A DNA stretch of 64,000 nucleotides from UBA6168 sp031426435 (GCA_031426435.1 JANPLH010000612.1:5893-69892); one strand, 5' to 3'; shown: positions 32,912 through 42,270, counted from the stretch's first letter. Notes: generated by a model not told the origin, from the sequence alone. Program-made: numbers and translations.

Positions 32912-35188
32912 TTACCCTTGGCTCCTATCCTTCCTTATCTTATTCAGCGCCGACCCCGCCTTCACCCAAGCAATTTGCTGCTTGTTGTAGGTATGCTTAA
33001 CCTCAAAGCTCTCCTGCGTTTTGTCGGCGTGGTTCAGCACGATGGTCAAGTTCTTGCCCGGCGTGAGGTTGCCCTTGATGTCAATCTTGTCATCCTGCCG
33101 GATTTTGTCGTAGTCGGCATTGTCCACGAAGGTCAGTGCGTACATCCCCTGCTTTTTCAGGTTCGTTTCGTGGATGCGGGCGAAGGACTTCACGATGACG
33201 GCCTTCACGCCGATGAACCGAGGCTCCATCGCCGCATGTTCCCGGCTGCTGCCCTCACCGTAGTTTTCTTCCCCAAAGACAATGGTGCTCACACCAGCGT
33301 CCCTGTACGCCCGGCCACTGTCCGGCACAGACATGAATTTGGCCTTGGTGCCACGCTTGCCGTAGTTGGCCACGCTGTTCGTCTGCTCGTTGAAATAGTT
33401 CAGCGCACCGATGAGGCAGTTGTTGGAGATGTTTTCCAAGTGACCACGGAACTCCAGCCAAGGCCCGGCCATCGAGATATGGTCAGTGGTGCACTTGCCC
33501 TTCGCCTTGATGAGGATGCGCATATTGCGGAGCTGCTTCGTGGTTATCGGCTCGAACGGCGTCAGCAATTGCAGGCGCTTTGAGGTCGGGCTGACGGTCA
33601 CCTGCACCTTGCTGCCATCCTTGGCAGGGGCTTGGAAGCCAGCGTCCTTTACATCGAAGCCGAGTGGCGGCAGCTCAACGCCCGTTGGTGGGTCGAGGCG
33701 CACAGCAACGCCATCCTCGTTGATGAGGGAGTCGGTCAGCGGATTGAAGGTCAGGTCGCCAGCGATGGCCAAGGCGGTCACAATTTCGGGACTGGCCACG
33801 AAGGCATGGGTGGCGGCGTTGCCGTCGTTGCGCTTCGAGAAATTGCGGTTGAACGAGGTGATGATGCTGTTCTTCTTGTTCGGGTCGGTGGTATGGCGCT
33901 GCCACTGGCCGATGCAGGGGCCGCAGGCATTGGCCAGCACCACGCCGCCCATTTGCTCGAAAGCCTCCAACTGGCCGTCACGGGCCACCGTGTAGCGGAT
34001 CTGCTCCGAGCCGGGCGTCACGGTGAACTCAGATTTCACCTTCAACTTTTTCGCTACCGCCTGACGTGCCAGCGAGGCCGCACGGTCGAGGTCTTCGTAG
34101 CTGGAGTTGGTGCAGGAGCCAATGAGGCCGACCTCCAGCTTCGCTGGGTAGCCGTTGTCTTTTACCGCTTGCGCAAATTTGGAGATTGGCCAAGCGAGGT
34201 CCGGCGTGTAAGGGCCGTTCACATGCGGTTCCAGTGTCGAAAGGTCAATCTCGATGACTTGGTCGAAGTACTTCGCCGGGTCGGCGTAGCACTCTGGGTC
34301 GCCCGTGAGGTGCTTCGCAATGCCGTCGCAAAGTGCTGCCACGTCAGCCCGGCCCGTGATGCGCAGGTAGCGGCCCATCGCCTCGTCGTAGCCGAAGGTA
34401 GAGGTCGTCGCCCCGATTTCAGCGCCCATGTTGCAGATGGTGCCCTTGCCCGTGCAGGAGAGCGAAGTTGCGCCCTCGCCGAAGTACTCGACGATGGCTC
34501 CAGTGCCGCCTTTCACGGTCAGGATGCCCGCTACTTTCAGTATTACGTCTTTTGAACTGGTCCAGCCGCTCAGTTTGCCCGTCAGCTTCACGCCGATGAG
34601 CTTAGGCATCTTGAGTTCCCAAGGCATGCCCACCATCACGTCCACCGCATCCGCACCACCGACGCCGATGGCCACCATACCGAGGCCGCCCGCATTGGGG
34701 GTGTGGGAGTCCGTGCCAATCATCATCGCACCGGGGAAGGCGTAGTTTTCCAGTACGATCTGGTGGATGATGCCAGCGCCCGGTTTCCAGAATCCGATGC
34801 CGTATTTGTTGGAAATGGAGGCGAGGAAATCGAACACCTCCTTGTTTTTGTCGAGTGAGTCAGCGAGGTCAACAGCAGCGCCGTCTTTCGCCAAAATGAG
34901 GTGGTCGCAGTGGACAGTGCTGGGAACGGCGGTCCGGGTCTTGCCGCACATGTCGAACTGGAGCAGCGCCATCTGCGCCGTGGCGTCCTGCATGGCCACC
35001 CTATCGGGGGCGAAGGACACGTAGTCCACGCCCCGCTGGTACTCTTTCAGCGGTGATTCGGCGTGCAGGTGTGAGTAGAGGATTTTGTCGGCCAAGGTCA
35101 TCGGGCGGCCCAGTTTTTTGCGGGCTTTCTTCAGTTTTTCTGGCAGCTCGGCGTAGAGCTTTTGTATCAAATCGAGGTCGAAAACCAT
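32912..35188 (-). CDS. acn: Aconitate hydratase
   Basis: The 758-residue enzyme converts citrate to isocitrate in the citric-acid cycle. The iron-sulphur ligands lie in IGSCTNSSYEDL and NACGPCIGQW. The substrate-binding stretches GTDSHTPNAGGLGMVAIGVG and FGEENYGEGSSREHAAMEPR are intact. The size and sequence style match the mitochondrial-type aconitases common in Bacteroidota. It is monocistronic, with an exact -7 element about 50 bases upstream of its ATG and a strong terminator downstream. Confidence 0.97.
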   Translation of the reverse strand: MVFDLDLIQKLYAELPEKLKKARKKLGRPMTLADKILYSHLHAESPLKEYQRGVDYVSFAPDRVAMQDATAQMALLQFDMCGKTRTAVPSTVHCDHLILAKDGAAVDLADSLDKNKEVFDFLASISNKYGIGFWKPGAGIIHQIVLENYAFPGAMMIGTDSHTPNAGGLGMVAIGVGGADAVDVMVGMPWELKMPKLIGVKLTGKLSGWTSSKDVILKVAGILTVKGGTGAIVEYFGEGATSLSCTGKGTICNMGAEIGATTSTFGYDEAMGRYLRITGRADVAALCDGIAKHLTGDPECYADPAKYFDQVIEIDLSTLEPHVNGPYTPDLAWPISKFAQAVKDNGYPAKLEVGLIGSCTNSSYEDLDRAASLARQAVAKKLKVKSEFTVTPGSEQIRYTVARDGQLEAFEQMGGVVLANACGPCIGQWQRHTTDPNKKNSIITSFNRNFSKRNDGNAATHAFVASPEIVTALAIAGDLTFNPLTDSLINEDGVAVRLDPPTGVELPPLGFDVKDAGFQAPAKDGSKVQVTVSPTSKRLQLLTPFEPITTKQLRNMRILIKAKGKCTTDHISMAGPWLEFRGHLENISNNCLIGALNYFNEQTNSVANYGKRGTKAKFMSVPDSGRAYRDAGVSTIVFGEENYGEGSSREHAAMEPRFIGVKAVIVKSFARIHETNLKKQGMYALTFVDNADYDKIRQDDKIDIKGNLTPGKNLTIVLNHADKTQESFEVKHTYNKQQIAWVKAGSALNKIRKDRSQG

Positions 35189-35238
35189 GGTGGTGTTTTT
35201 TTATGTTTTAAAATGCGGTTCGAGGTTTTTCGGGCGGG

Positions 35239-35246
35239 CAAAGGTA
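35239..35246 (-). promoter_or_regulatory. -7 element of the aconitase promoter
   Basis: On the minus strand this is TACCTTTG, an exact consensus match, 51 bases before the acn start codon. A -33 TTTG is not found at 19-20 bases. Confidence 0.55.
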
Positions 35247-35326
35247 GCGGTTTCCAAAGGAAATCAGGTGTTGGAATAGCGGTTTTTTCATTACCTACAA
35301 GAATTCATAACTTACCATGCAAACAC

Positions 35327-35334
35327 TACCTTTG
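35327..35334 (+). promoter_or_regulatory. -7 element upstream of the frame-shifted GT39 gene
   Basis: TACCTTTG is an exact match 33 bases before the ATG at 35367. No matching -33 element is seen. Confidence 0.45.
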
Positions 35335-35366
35335 GGGCTTGACCACCTAATCTATCTTGTTCTGAA

Positions 35367-36853
35367 ATGCTAAATGGAGTTGTACTACTCATTGAAATCA
35401 GTTTTCTGCCGATTGCCGTTTTGCTGCTGCTCAAGAGGAAGGCATTCAATGCTTCGCTGTTCCTCATCATCGCCGTTTGCGCACAATTGTTGTTTTTTAC
35501 TGCAAATGATTCCTACCTCCACCATTGGGACGAAAAATACCACGCCCTCGTTGCGAAGCACCTCGCCGAAAACCCGCCCAAACCTTGCCTTTACAAAGAC
35601 CCCATTGAAGATTACAATTACCAGCAATGGACAAACAACCATATCTGGCTGCATAAGCCGCCAATGGCTTTGTGGATTATGGCTGGTGCTATTAAAGTAT
35701 TTGGTGCTAACGAGCTTGCCATAAGATTGCCGTCCGTGCTGCTTTCTTTGTTGTCTGTTTTGTTGACATTTTTAATCGGAAGTGAGCTTTTTTCAAAACG
35801 CACAGGCGTTATTGCTGCTTTTTTCCTCGCCATTAATGGGTTCTTTATTGATATAACATCTGGCCGCACCACCACCGACCATATTGACTGTACTTTCTTG
35901 TTTTTTGTACTATTGGGCATTTATTTGACCATCAAATATTATTCAAATAATAAAGTATGGCTGTTTGTCGCCGCTACCATTGTCTGCGGCTTGGCTTTGC
36001 TCACAAAATGGTTGCCCGCATTGATTATTGTTGGTCTATTGGCCTAATTGGATTGACGAACAAAGTAGGGTTTGTCAAGAACGCCATAGCTGCAAGTTTA
36101 TTCATACTAATTTCATTCCTGGCTTACCTGCCTTGGCGGCTATATACTCAACAGCAATTCCCATTGGAGTTCGCATGGGAGCAAGCATACAACCTGCGCC
36201 ACCTGACCGAGGCACTGGAGGGGCATCAACACCCGTGGTGGTATTATCTGGATTGGATTAGGATTATCTGGAATGAAGCTATTTATCTGGTTTTAGCTTT
36301 TATCTTATGGCGGGTTTTAAAACTGAAGCAAAAAAATGAATTATTGCTACTTATTTGGATATTAATTCCACTCATCGTTTTTTCATTTTCATCCACTAAA
36401 ATGCCCGGGTATGTGCTTATTTCAGCACCAGCGGCTTTTATTTCAATGGCGCTATTTTGCGAGTATTTATTGGTGGAATTCAAGTATGGAAAATTGGGGA
36501 TAGCTATTGTTCTTGCTATTGTTTTATTGGCACAACGATATTGTATTGAAAGGGTAAAACCATTTAACAGAGATGATGAAAAGGAAAAGATAACCGTTGA
36601 AATAAAGCGATTAATAGACAGCATTGGACATAGCCCGACCGTGCTTTACGGCAACCCATTCTCCATCGAAACCATGTTTTACACTGACTATATTTCATAC
36701 ACCAGTTTGCCGACTGAGAAGGGGATGGAAAATGCGCAACTAAAAGGTCATCAAATCGCTGTACTGGACAATGGGCAACTGCCTAAGGAATTGTTGCTGG
36801 ATAGCCAAATCTTGAAAATTAAGTCACCGTTGACTACTTTCAATCCTAATTGA
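35367..36853 (+). pseudogene. GT39/ArnT-like membrane glycosyltransferase with a frameshift
   Basis: Two overlapping frames together make one protein of about 495 residues. The first (35367-36047) gives the N-terminal half with the lipid-sugar transferase features HHWDEKYHALVAKHLAENPP and NHIWLHKPPMALWIMAGAIK, and stops after LLTKWLPALIIVGLLA. The second frame continues without a gap at GLIGLTNKVGFVKNAIAASL and runs to 36853, with a further membrane half and a soluble tail. A single missing base near 36035-36045 would explain it. Either the gene is inactivated or the base was lost in sequencing; the intact remainder argues for a recent event. It resembles the GT39 protein at 21272 in layout. 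Confidence 0.75.
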
Positions 36854-36866
36854 GCAGTGATACCGA

Positions 36867-36995
36867 TTTCGCAGCCATTCCCTTTCGAACCGCTGCGAAA
36901 TCTTTTATTTTTTCCACATTTCGCAGCCATTCTATTTCGAACTGCTGCGAAATCTGCCTATATTTGCCACATTTCGCAACCATTCTATTTTTTTG
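36867..36995 (+). repeat. Three tandem palindromic repeats, period 52-53 bases
   Basis: Copies begin at 36867, 36919 and 36972 with TTTCGCAGCCATTC or TTTCGCAACCATTC. The first two end with GCTGCGAAAT, so each forms a hairpin with TTTCGCAGC. The third is cut short by the start of the ATPase gene. Confidence 0.85.
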
Positions 36996-36997
36996 AG

Positions 36998-38437
36998 ATG
37001 AATAAAACACTCATTGGCAGGCAAGAAGAGAAAAAGATGCTTGAAAGCGCATTGACTTCCCAAAAACCGGAAATGGTGTCCTTGATAGGAAGGAGGCGGG
37101 TGGGCAAGACCTATTTGATAAAAACCGTTTACGGCAGCCAGATAGATTTTGAAATCACGGGCGTACAACATGCCCCACGCCGGGAACAATTGCGGAACTT
37201 CATGCTGCAAATCGTGAAATCATCGCAGGGCAGCTTCCCCATGACCGAGCCTAAAGATTGGTTGGAGGCGTTTTACCTGCTCTCAAAATTCCTTGAGACG
37301 AAGGGAAAGCAAGGGAAATTAGTCGTCTTCTTGGATGAACTGCCTTGGCTGGCGACGCACAATTCGGGCTTCCTGCGGGGCCTGAGCTGGTTTTGGAACA
37401 GTTGGGCCGCCGAGCAGCCCATCGTGGTGGTGGTCTGTGGTTCTGCGGCGTCATGGATGATAAAAAAGGTCGTGCACCACAAGGGCGGGCTGCACAACCG
37501 GATTACCCGTCGCATCTACTTGAAGCCCTTCAACCTGCAAGAAACGGAGCTGTTCCTGCAGCACAAGCATTGCAATTTTGAGCGGTACCAAATCCTTCAA
37601 CTTTATATGGCAATAGGCGGCGTACCGCACTACTTGGAGGAAGTGGAGCCGGGAAAAAGTGCTGCCCAGAATATTGACCAAATCTGCTTCTCCGAAAACG
37701 GGCTGCTACGGGACGAGTTCCCCAAACTGTTTTCCTCATTGTTCGAGCATTCGGAGTCGCACGTCAGGGTGGTCAGAGCCTTGGCTGGCAAGCAAATGGG
37801 CCTGACCCGTGGCGAAATCGTGCGGAGCAGCCGCCTACCAGAAGGGGGAGGCACCTCCACGGTCATCGAGGAACTCCTGCATTCGGGGTTCATTGCGGCC
37901 TACCAGCCTTTCGGCAACAAAAAGAAGGAAACACTATACCGCCTAACCGATGAATATACCCTGTTCTACCTGCGTTTTATCGAAAACAACCCAAGCATAG
38001 GGGAACCAGTATGGCAGCAACTCAGCAAAACGCAACAGTGCGTCCGTTGGACGGGCTATGCCTTCGAGGGCATCTGCCTGAAACACGTGCCGCAAATCAA
38101 AAAAGCACTTGGAATTGCGGGCATATATGCCACGGCTTCTTCTTTTTTCAAAAAGGGTACGGACGAGGAACAGGGCGTCCAGTTCGACCTCTTGATTGAC
38201 CGAAACGACCATACCATCAATATCTGCGAGATTAAGTTTCACGCTTTCGAATATAGCTTCGACAAAACTGACGCATTGGATTTCAGGAACAAAATAGCTG
38301 CGTTCAAGTCGGCCACCAAGACCCGCAAACAAGTTTTCCTGACCATGATTACCACCTTTGGTGTCAAACAGAACCAACATTCGCTTGGACTGGTAGATGC
38401 TTCGGTAACCATGGACGAGTTGTATGTTGGCATTTGA
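36998..38437 (+). CDS. AAA ATPase with C-terminal DUF234 nuclease-like domain
   Basis: The 479-residue protein belongs to the archaeal-type ATPase family. The P-loop is SLIGRRRVGKTYLIK and Walker B is LVVFLDELPWLA. A winged-helix region follows (MGLTRGEIVRSSRLPEGGGT). The C-terminal DUF234 region has a PD-(D/E)XK-like pattern (FDLLIDRNDHTINICEIKFH). Such proteins are common in Bacteroidota, often in mobile or variable regions; their task is unproven. The frame stays open upstream to 36857, but those codons translate the tandem repeats, and the ATG at 36998 gives the family start MNKTLIGRQEEK. It stands alone between a glycosyltransferase gene and the sugar cluster. Confidence 0.85.
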   Translation: MNKTLIGRQEEKKMLESALTSQKPEMVSLIGRRRVGKTYLIKTVYGSQIDFEITGVQHAPRREQLRNFMLQIVKSSQGSFPMTEPKDWLEAFYLLSKFLETKGKQGKLVVFLDELPWLATHNSGFLRGLSWFWNSWAAEQPIVVVVCGSAASWMIKKVVHHKGGLHNRITRRIYLKPFNLQETELFLQHKHCNFERYQILQLYMAIGGVPHYLEEVEPGKSAAQNIDQICFSENGLLRDEFPKLFSSLFEHSESHVRVVRALAGKQMGLTRGEIVRSSRLPEGGGTSTVIEELLHSGFIAAYQPFGNKKKETLYRLTDEYTLFYLRFIENNPSIGEPVWQQLSKTQQCVRWTGYAFEGICLKHVPQIKKALGIAGIYATASSFFKKGTDEEQGVQFDLLIDRNDHTINICEIKFHAFEYSFDKTDALDFRNKIAAFKSATKTRKQVFLTMITTFGVKQNQHSLGLVDASVTMDELYVGI

Positions 38438-38524
38438 GCAGGGTTTGCCCTCGCCTTGACGGCAGCCTCCAAATTTTCATTTCCGCCGAAAAAGAATTTC
38501 CCTAATTTGGCGCACTCAATATTA

Positions 38525-38636
38525 GGTTGATAAAGGGTTGATAAAGGGTTGATAAAGGTTGATAGAGGACTGCGTTATGCGAGCTATCAACCCTTATCAA
38601 CCCAATAAATCAACCCTTATCAACCCAAAAATCAAC
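38525..38636. repeat. Word-type inverted repeat (GGTTGATAAA family)
   Basis: Four copies of ggttgataaa-like words on the left face four atcaacccttatcaaccc-like words on the right around a short centre. It ends four bases before the ATG of the isomerase gene, so its right arm occupies the leader and would cover the ribosome-binding region if folded. Confidence 0.9.
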
Positions 38637-38640
38637 GACA

Positions 38641-39693
38641 ATGAAAAACATCAAAGGCCCAGCCATCTTCTTGGCACAGTTCATGGGCGACTCAGCACCC
38701 TTCAACTCCCTCGAAAGCGTCTGCACCTGGGCTGCCAGCCTCGGCTACATCGGCGTACAAATCCCTACTTGGGACAGCCGCTTGATTGACCTCGAAAAGG
38801 CCGCCAACAGCCAAGCCTACTGCGACGACCTCAAGGGCCGTGTCGAAGCCTGTGGCGTTCAAATCACCGAATTGTCCACGCACCTGCAGGGTCAGCTCGT
38901 GGCCGTCCACCCTGCCTACGACCTCAGCTTCGATGGGTTTGCGCCAGTCGAATGCCGCAACAACCCCGCCGCCCGCACTGCTTGGGCCGTGCAGCAGTTG
39001 AAATGGGCCGCCAAAGCCAGCCGCAACCTCGGCATTGATGTGCATGTGACCTTCAGCGGCGCATTGCTTTGGCACACCGTCTATCCTTGGCCGCAGCGCC
39101 CACAGGGTTTGGTGGAAACGGGCTTCGGGGAACTGGCCAAGCGCTGGCTGCCCATCCTGAATGCCTTCGATGAGGTGGGCGTTGACCTCTGCTATGAAAT
39201 CCACCCCGGTGAAGACCTGCACGATGGTGTCACCTTCGAGCGGTTCCGGGAGGCCACGGGCAACCACAAGCGGGTCAACATCCTTTACGACCCCAGCCAC
39301 TTTGTGCTGCAACAGTTGGATTACCTGGCGTATATTGACATCTACCACGAGTTCATCAAGATGTTCCATGTGAAGGATGCCGAGTTCAATGCCACGGGAA
39401 GGAGTGGCGTCTATGGCGGCTATCAGGGTTGGATTGACCGCCCTGGCCGCTTCCGCTCCTTGGGCGATGGTCAGGTGGATTTCATCTCCATTTTCTCGAA
39501 ATTGGCACAGTACGACTATAGCGGCTGGGCGGTGCTGGAATGGGAGTGCTGCATCAAGGACAGCGAACAGGGTGCCGCCGAAGGTGCGCCGTTCATCGAA
39601 AACCATATCATCAAGGTGACGGAGCGGGCCTTCGACGACTTCGCTGGCGGCAAGCCGGACGAGGAGTTGAATCGGAGGATACTCGGTCTTTGA
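38641..39693 (+). CDS. Sugar phosphate isomerase/epimerase-type TIM-barrel protein
   Basis: The 350-residue protein is a xylose-isomerase-like TIM barrel. Metal and substrate residues are recognisable along the strands: ELSTHLQGQL, LCYEIHPGEDLHDG, NILYDPSHF, MFHVKDAEFN and WAVLEWECCI. It has no signal peptide. Such proteins act in inositol and 3-keto-sugar breakdown as isomerases, epimerases or dehydratases. In this window it heads the region holding a GMC dehydrogenase, a Gfo/Idh/MocA oxidoreductase and a DUF1080 hydrolase, which fits 3-keto-glycoside metabolism. The exact reaction is not determined. Confidence 0.88.
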   Translation: MKNIKGPAIFLAQFMGDSAPFNSLESVCTWAASLGYIGVQIPTWDSRLIDLEKAANSQAYCDDLKGRVEACGVQITELSTHLQGQLVAVHPAYDLSFDGFAPVECRNNPAARTAWAVQQLKWAAKASRNLGIDVHVTFSGALLWHTVYPWPQRPQGLVETGFGELAKRWLPILNAFDEVGVDLCYEIHPGEDLHDGVTFERFREATGNHKRVNILYDPSHFVLQQLDYLAYIDIYHEFIKMFHVKDAEFNATGRSGVYGGYQGWIDRPGRFRSLGDGQVDFISIFSKLAQYDYSGWAVLEWECCIKDSEQGAAEGAPFIENHIIKVTERAFDDFAGGKPDEELNRRILGL

Positions 39694-39697
39694 AGCG

Positions 39698-39793
39698 GTG
39701 TTTTGATAAGATATAAAATAGACGATTTAAGATATAAGATTGCGGGAGCACCAGCCCAAAATCTTATATCGTCTATACTATATCATAAAACAC
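39698..39793. repeat. TAAGATATAAGAT-family inverted repeat, copy 2
   Basis: gtgttttgataagatataaa on the left pairs with tatatcataaaacac on the right, and the inner gacgatttaagatataagat pairs with atcttatatcgtc. It lies 5 bases after the isomerase stop. Confidence 0.85.
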
Positions 39794-39826
39794 CCCTCTG
39801 TTTATCTTTTACTTAGCCATTAAACA

Positions 39827-40474
39827 ATGCCATTTACCCTCGCAATCACCCGAAAAAGGATCCCATTGACCAAGAATCCTTGGTTGATAGGCTGCATCGT
39901 TGTCTTTTTAGCCGTCTGGGCCAATTCGCTCATCGGCACATCGGACATCAACAACTGGCTGCTGGAAAATGCGCTGACTTTCCTTTTCCTTATTTTTCTT
40001 GTGGCCAGCTACCGAAAGCACCAGTTGAGCGACCTCAGCTACCTGCTCATTTGCCTTTACCTTTGCCTCCATGTTTATGGCTCGAAACATACTTACGCCG
40101 AAAACCCCTTTGGTTATTGGCTAAAAGACGCCCTCGACCTCTCCCGCAACCAGTACGACCGCATAGTACATTTTGGGTTTGGGTTCTTGTTGGCCTACCC
40201 TATGCGGGAGCTGTTCTTGCGGTGGCTTAAAGCACCTGCTTGGGTGGCTTGGTTGCTTCCCATTGAAATAACGCTATCAATAGGCTCCTTTTATGAATTG
40301 ATAGAATGGGCTGTTGCCGACATTTTCTTCAAGGAACAGGGAGATGCTTACCTTGGCACGCAAGGCGATATATGGGATGCTCAGAAGGATATTTTCTTGG
40401 CGTTTATTGGTGCCATTCTCGCTACCTCCATTGTATCTTCGATAAAAAAGCTGTTCCAAATTTACGAAGATTGA
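39827..40474 (+). CDS. DUF2238/YjdF-like inner-membrane protein
   Basis: The 215-residue protein has six hydrophobic segments and the DUF2238 signatures: QYDRIVHFGFGFLLAYPMRE, SFYELIEWAVADIF and the closing GDAYLGTQGDIWDAQKDIFL. The conserved His, Glu and Asp residues are all kept. The family's function is unknown. It is followed by a repeat and the YceI-type lipoprotein gene, and has no obvious link to the sugar genes nearby. Confidence 0.88.
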   Translation: MPFTLAITRKRIPLTKNPWLIGCIVVFLAVWANSLIGTSDINNWLLENALTFLFLIFLVASYRKHQLSDLSYLLICLYLCLHVYGSKHTYAENPFGYWLKDALDLSRNQYDRIVHFGFGFLLAYPMRELFLRWLKAPAWVAWLLPIEITLSIGSFYELIEWAVADIFFKEQGDAYLGTQGDIWDAQKDIFLAFIGAILATSIVSSIKKLFQIYED

Positions 40475-40501
40475 GGCTTGGATTAATATCTCAAAGTATT
40501 C

Positions 40502-40560
40502 GCCAAACTTGTTTGGTTGGTTTATTTGCCCAGCCTGCCAAACAAGTTTAATGGCTACAA
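40502..40560. repeat. AAACTTGTTTGG-family inverted repeat, copy 1
   Basis: gccaaacttgtttggttgg pairs with the downstream ccagcctgccaaacaagttt (imperfectly). The same words recur at 41467-41538. Confidence 0.75.
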
Positions 40561-40633
40561 TGAACATCTTGTATTTCATAACTGTTGATGACGTAGAGTT
40601 GGCTGTTGGCCAATCTTTTAAAAATAATGCAAG

Positions 40634-41344
40634 ATGATAAAATCAAGTTTTTTAATATTCAGTGCGCTTACAATGCTGCTTATGTTTGGTTGTACCCAAG
40701 CTCCTGACAGCGATAATGCTACCACTTCTGAGCCTAAAGAAATTACTCCCAGTAGTACGCCCGGTGGAACAATGGCTGTTGACCCCAGCGCTAGTAAAGT
40801 AGAGTGGGTTGGAACCAAAGTAAGTGGGTATCATTCGGGTCCTGTGCAGATTAAGAGTGGTGAATTGATGGTACAAGACGGGAAAGTGACAGGCGGTAAA
40901 TTTGTGCTTGACCTTACTACTATTGCAACGACGGGGCCGAAGGGTTCACAAGAAGCGATGAATGCTAAATTGACGGCGCATTTAAGGTCCAATGAATTTT
41001 TTGACGTGGACAATTTTCCTGAAGCAACTTTCGAGATTACATCAGTAGCGCCTTTTACGGGTACACAAGAACCCGCAGTTGTGCAAGACGATAATAAATT
41101 GGAAGAAATCAGCGAATATAGGGTAGCTAATCCAACTCATACTATTAGCGGCAATTTGACCATTAAAAACATTACCAAAAACATTCAATTTCCCGCCCTG
41201 ATCACTGTATCAGAAAATGCTGTGGATGCTACTGCGAAATTCAATATTGACCGGACTCAATGGGGCATTACTTATCCTGGAAAACCGGATGATTTGATTA
41301 GAAATGAAATACACCTCGGCATAGCTTTAAAGGCTACTAAATAG
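40634..41344 (+). CDS. YceI-family lipoprotein
   Basis: The 236-residue protein has a lipoprotein signal (SALTMLLMFGC, lipid on Cys20). The YceI beta-barrel spans about 47-234, with ASKVEWVGTKVSGYHSGPVQ, HLRSNEFFDVDNFPEATFEI, SGNLTIKNITKNIQFPALI and NIDRTQWGITY. YceI proteins bind isoprenoid-type lipids such as polyprenyl chains in the periplasm. The spacer between lipid anchor and barrel is Ser/Thr/Pro-rich. A terminator lies 86 bases downstream. Confidence 0.9.
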   Translation: MIKSSFLIFSALTMLLMFGCTQAPDSDNATTSEPKEITPSSTPGGTMAVDPSASKVEWVGTKVSGYHSGPVQIKSGELMVQDGKVTGGKFVLDLTTIATTGPKGSQEAMNAKLTAHLRSNEFFDVDNFPEATFEITSVAPFTGTQEPAVVQDDNKLEEISEYRVANPTHTISGNLTIKNITKNIQFPALITVSENAVDATAKFNIDRTQWGITYPGKPDDLIRNEIHLGIALKATK

Positions 41345-41430
41345 GAGGTATAATACGCTATTAACCTAAAATAATATAGGGAAATCGCCTCCATTTAAAC
41401 CGATTAACACCCTGTCAACTATCACAAAAC

Positions 41431-41468
41431 AGCCCGTTGCGAGCAGATTGCTTGCAACGGGCTTTCTT
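41431..41468 (+). terminator. Terminator after the YceI gene
   Basis: AGCCCGTTGC (41431-41440) pairs with GCAACGGGCT ending at 41463, with inner AGCA/TGCT pairing, followed by TTCTT. The stem can serve the convergent gene as well. Confidence 0.75.
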
Positions 41469-41538
41469 GTAGCCGCTAAACTTGTTTGGCTGGCTCATTT
41501 GTGTTATCCAGCCAGCCAAACAAGTTTGGCGGCTACAA
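41467..41538. repeat. AAACTTGTTTGG-family inverted repeat, copy 2
   Basis: ttgtagccgctaaacttgtt continuing with tggctggc pairs with gccagccaaacaagtttggc and ggctacaa. It is close to a perfect 30-bp stem just before the small-subunit gene's stop. Confidence 0.9.
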
Positions 41539-41542
41539 TGGA

Positions 41543-42190
41543 TTATCCCCAATTCATATCCTTTACTCCAAAAGCATCCAGCACATCGTCCGGTACGCCA
41601 GTATAGGTGTTCGGGGTGTTGCCCTTGTAGCCGATGTCGTCCCAACCCATTTGAGTTGTGTAAAAACCAGTAGATGTCAGATCACGCATCCGGTTGAAGA
41701 ACGTAACACCGGCTTGCATCTCGGGCTTGGCCTTAGCAGGGTAGGCGATGTCGTCCACTACTTGGATGCGCTGTTCCGGGCTGCAGTCCACGAAGGCCTT
41801 CTCGAAGCGCCCGTAGCACTCCATGTCGAGCCAACGGAGGCCGCCCCGCATTGGGACTTGGTGTTCCGGCAAGTCCTTTACGATAAACTCGATGAACTCC
41901 GGCACCCCAGCTTCAGTAGCACTGCCCGACACATCATCCTTCGGAATGATGATATCGGCAAGGATAGCAATGGTAGCCATTTCATGCTCGTTGAAAAAGG
42001 TCTCGGCAAGCAGACGTTTGTCCCTGTCAATCTCGAACTGCTCTCGCCCGGCTGTGAGGATGTCATCCTCGGCAGCGTTAGCAGTAGTGGATGGCTTGGC
42101 GTCAGTGCCATCGGTCTTGCAGCTCTCGAGCAGCAACCCTGCCGATATGGAGCCTACGCCTATGAATTTGAGATAGTCTCGTCTTTTCAT
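41543..42190 (-). CDS. Gluconate 2-dehydrogenase subunit 3-type small subunit of a GMC dehydrogenase
   Basis: The 215-residue protein begins KRRDYLKFIGVGSISAGLLL with a cysteine at ESCKT, giving a twin-arginine-like and possibly lipidated signal. The subunit-3 family core follows: NEHEMATIAILADIIIPKDD, GVPEFIEFIVKDLPE and TGFYTTQMGWDDIGYKGN. These small subunits escort and partner FAD-dependent GMC dehydrogenases through export. Its large subunit gene is immediately upstream, separated by a 77-base palindrome. Together they would oxidise a sugar at the membrane. Confidence 0.9.
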   Translation of the reverse strand: MKRRDYLKFIGVGSISAGLLLESCKTDGTDAKPSTTANAAEDDILTAGREQFEIDRDKRLLAETFFNEHEMATIAILADIIIPKDDVSGSATEAGVPEFIEFIVKDLPEHQVPMRGGLRWLDMECYGRFEKAFVDCSPEQRIQVVDDIAYPAKAKPEMQAGVTFFNRMRDLTSTGFYTTQMGWDDIGYKGNTPNTYTGVPDDVLDAFGVKDMNWG

Positions 42191-42191
42191 G

Positions 42192-42270
42192 ATTGGAAAT
42201 TTGGAAATTATGAAATTGAGAAATTGGGAATCGTGCTTAATTTCCTAATTTCTCCAATTTCCCAATTTCA
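42192..42270. repeat. Word-type inverted repeat (GAAATTGGG family)
   Basis: ttggaaatttggaaattatg-like words on the left pair with tttcctaatttctccaattt and cccaatttca on the right. The right arm includes the TGA stop of the GMC gene. Related single arms are at 1984-2007 and 32884-32910. Confidence 0.85.

Noticed and set aside
36867..36995. CRISPR array
   Set aside because: Units are tandem with almost no unique spacer, only three copies exist, and no cas gene is near.
38692..39606. 304-codon minus-strand frame inside the TIM-barrel isomerase gene
   Set aside because: Same cause: GC-rich third positions open a long antisense frame; no family signature.
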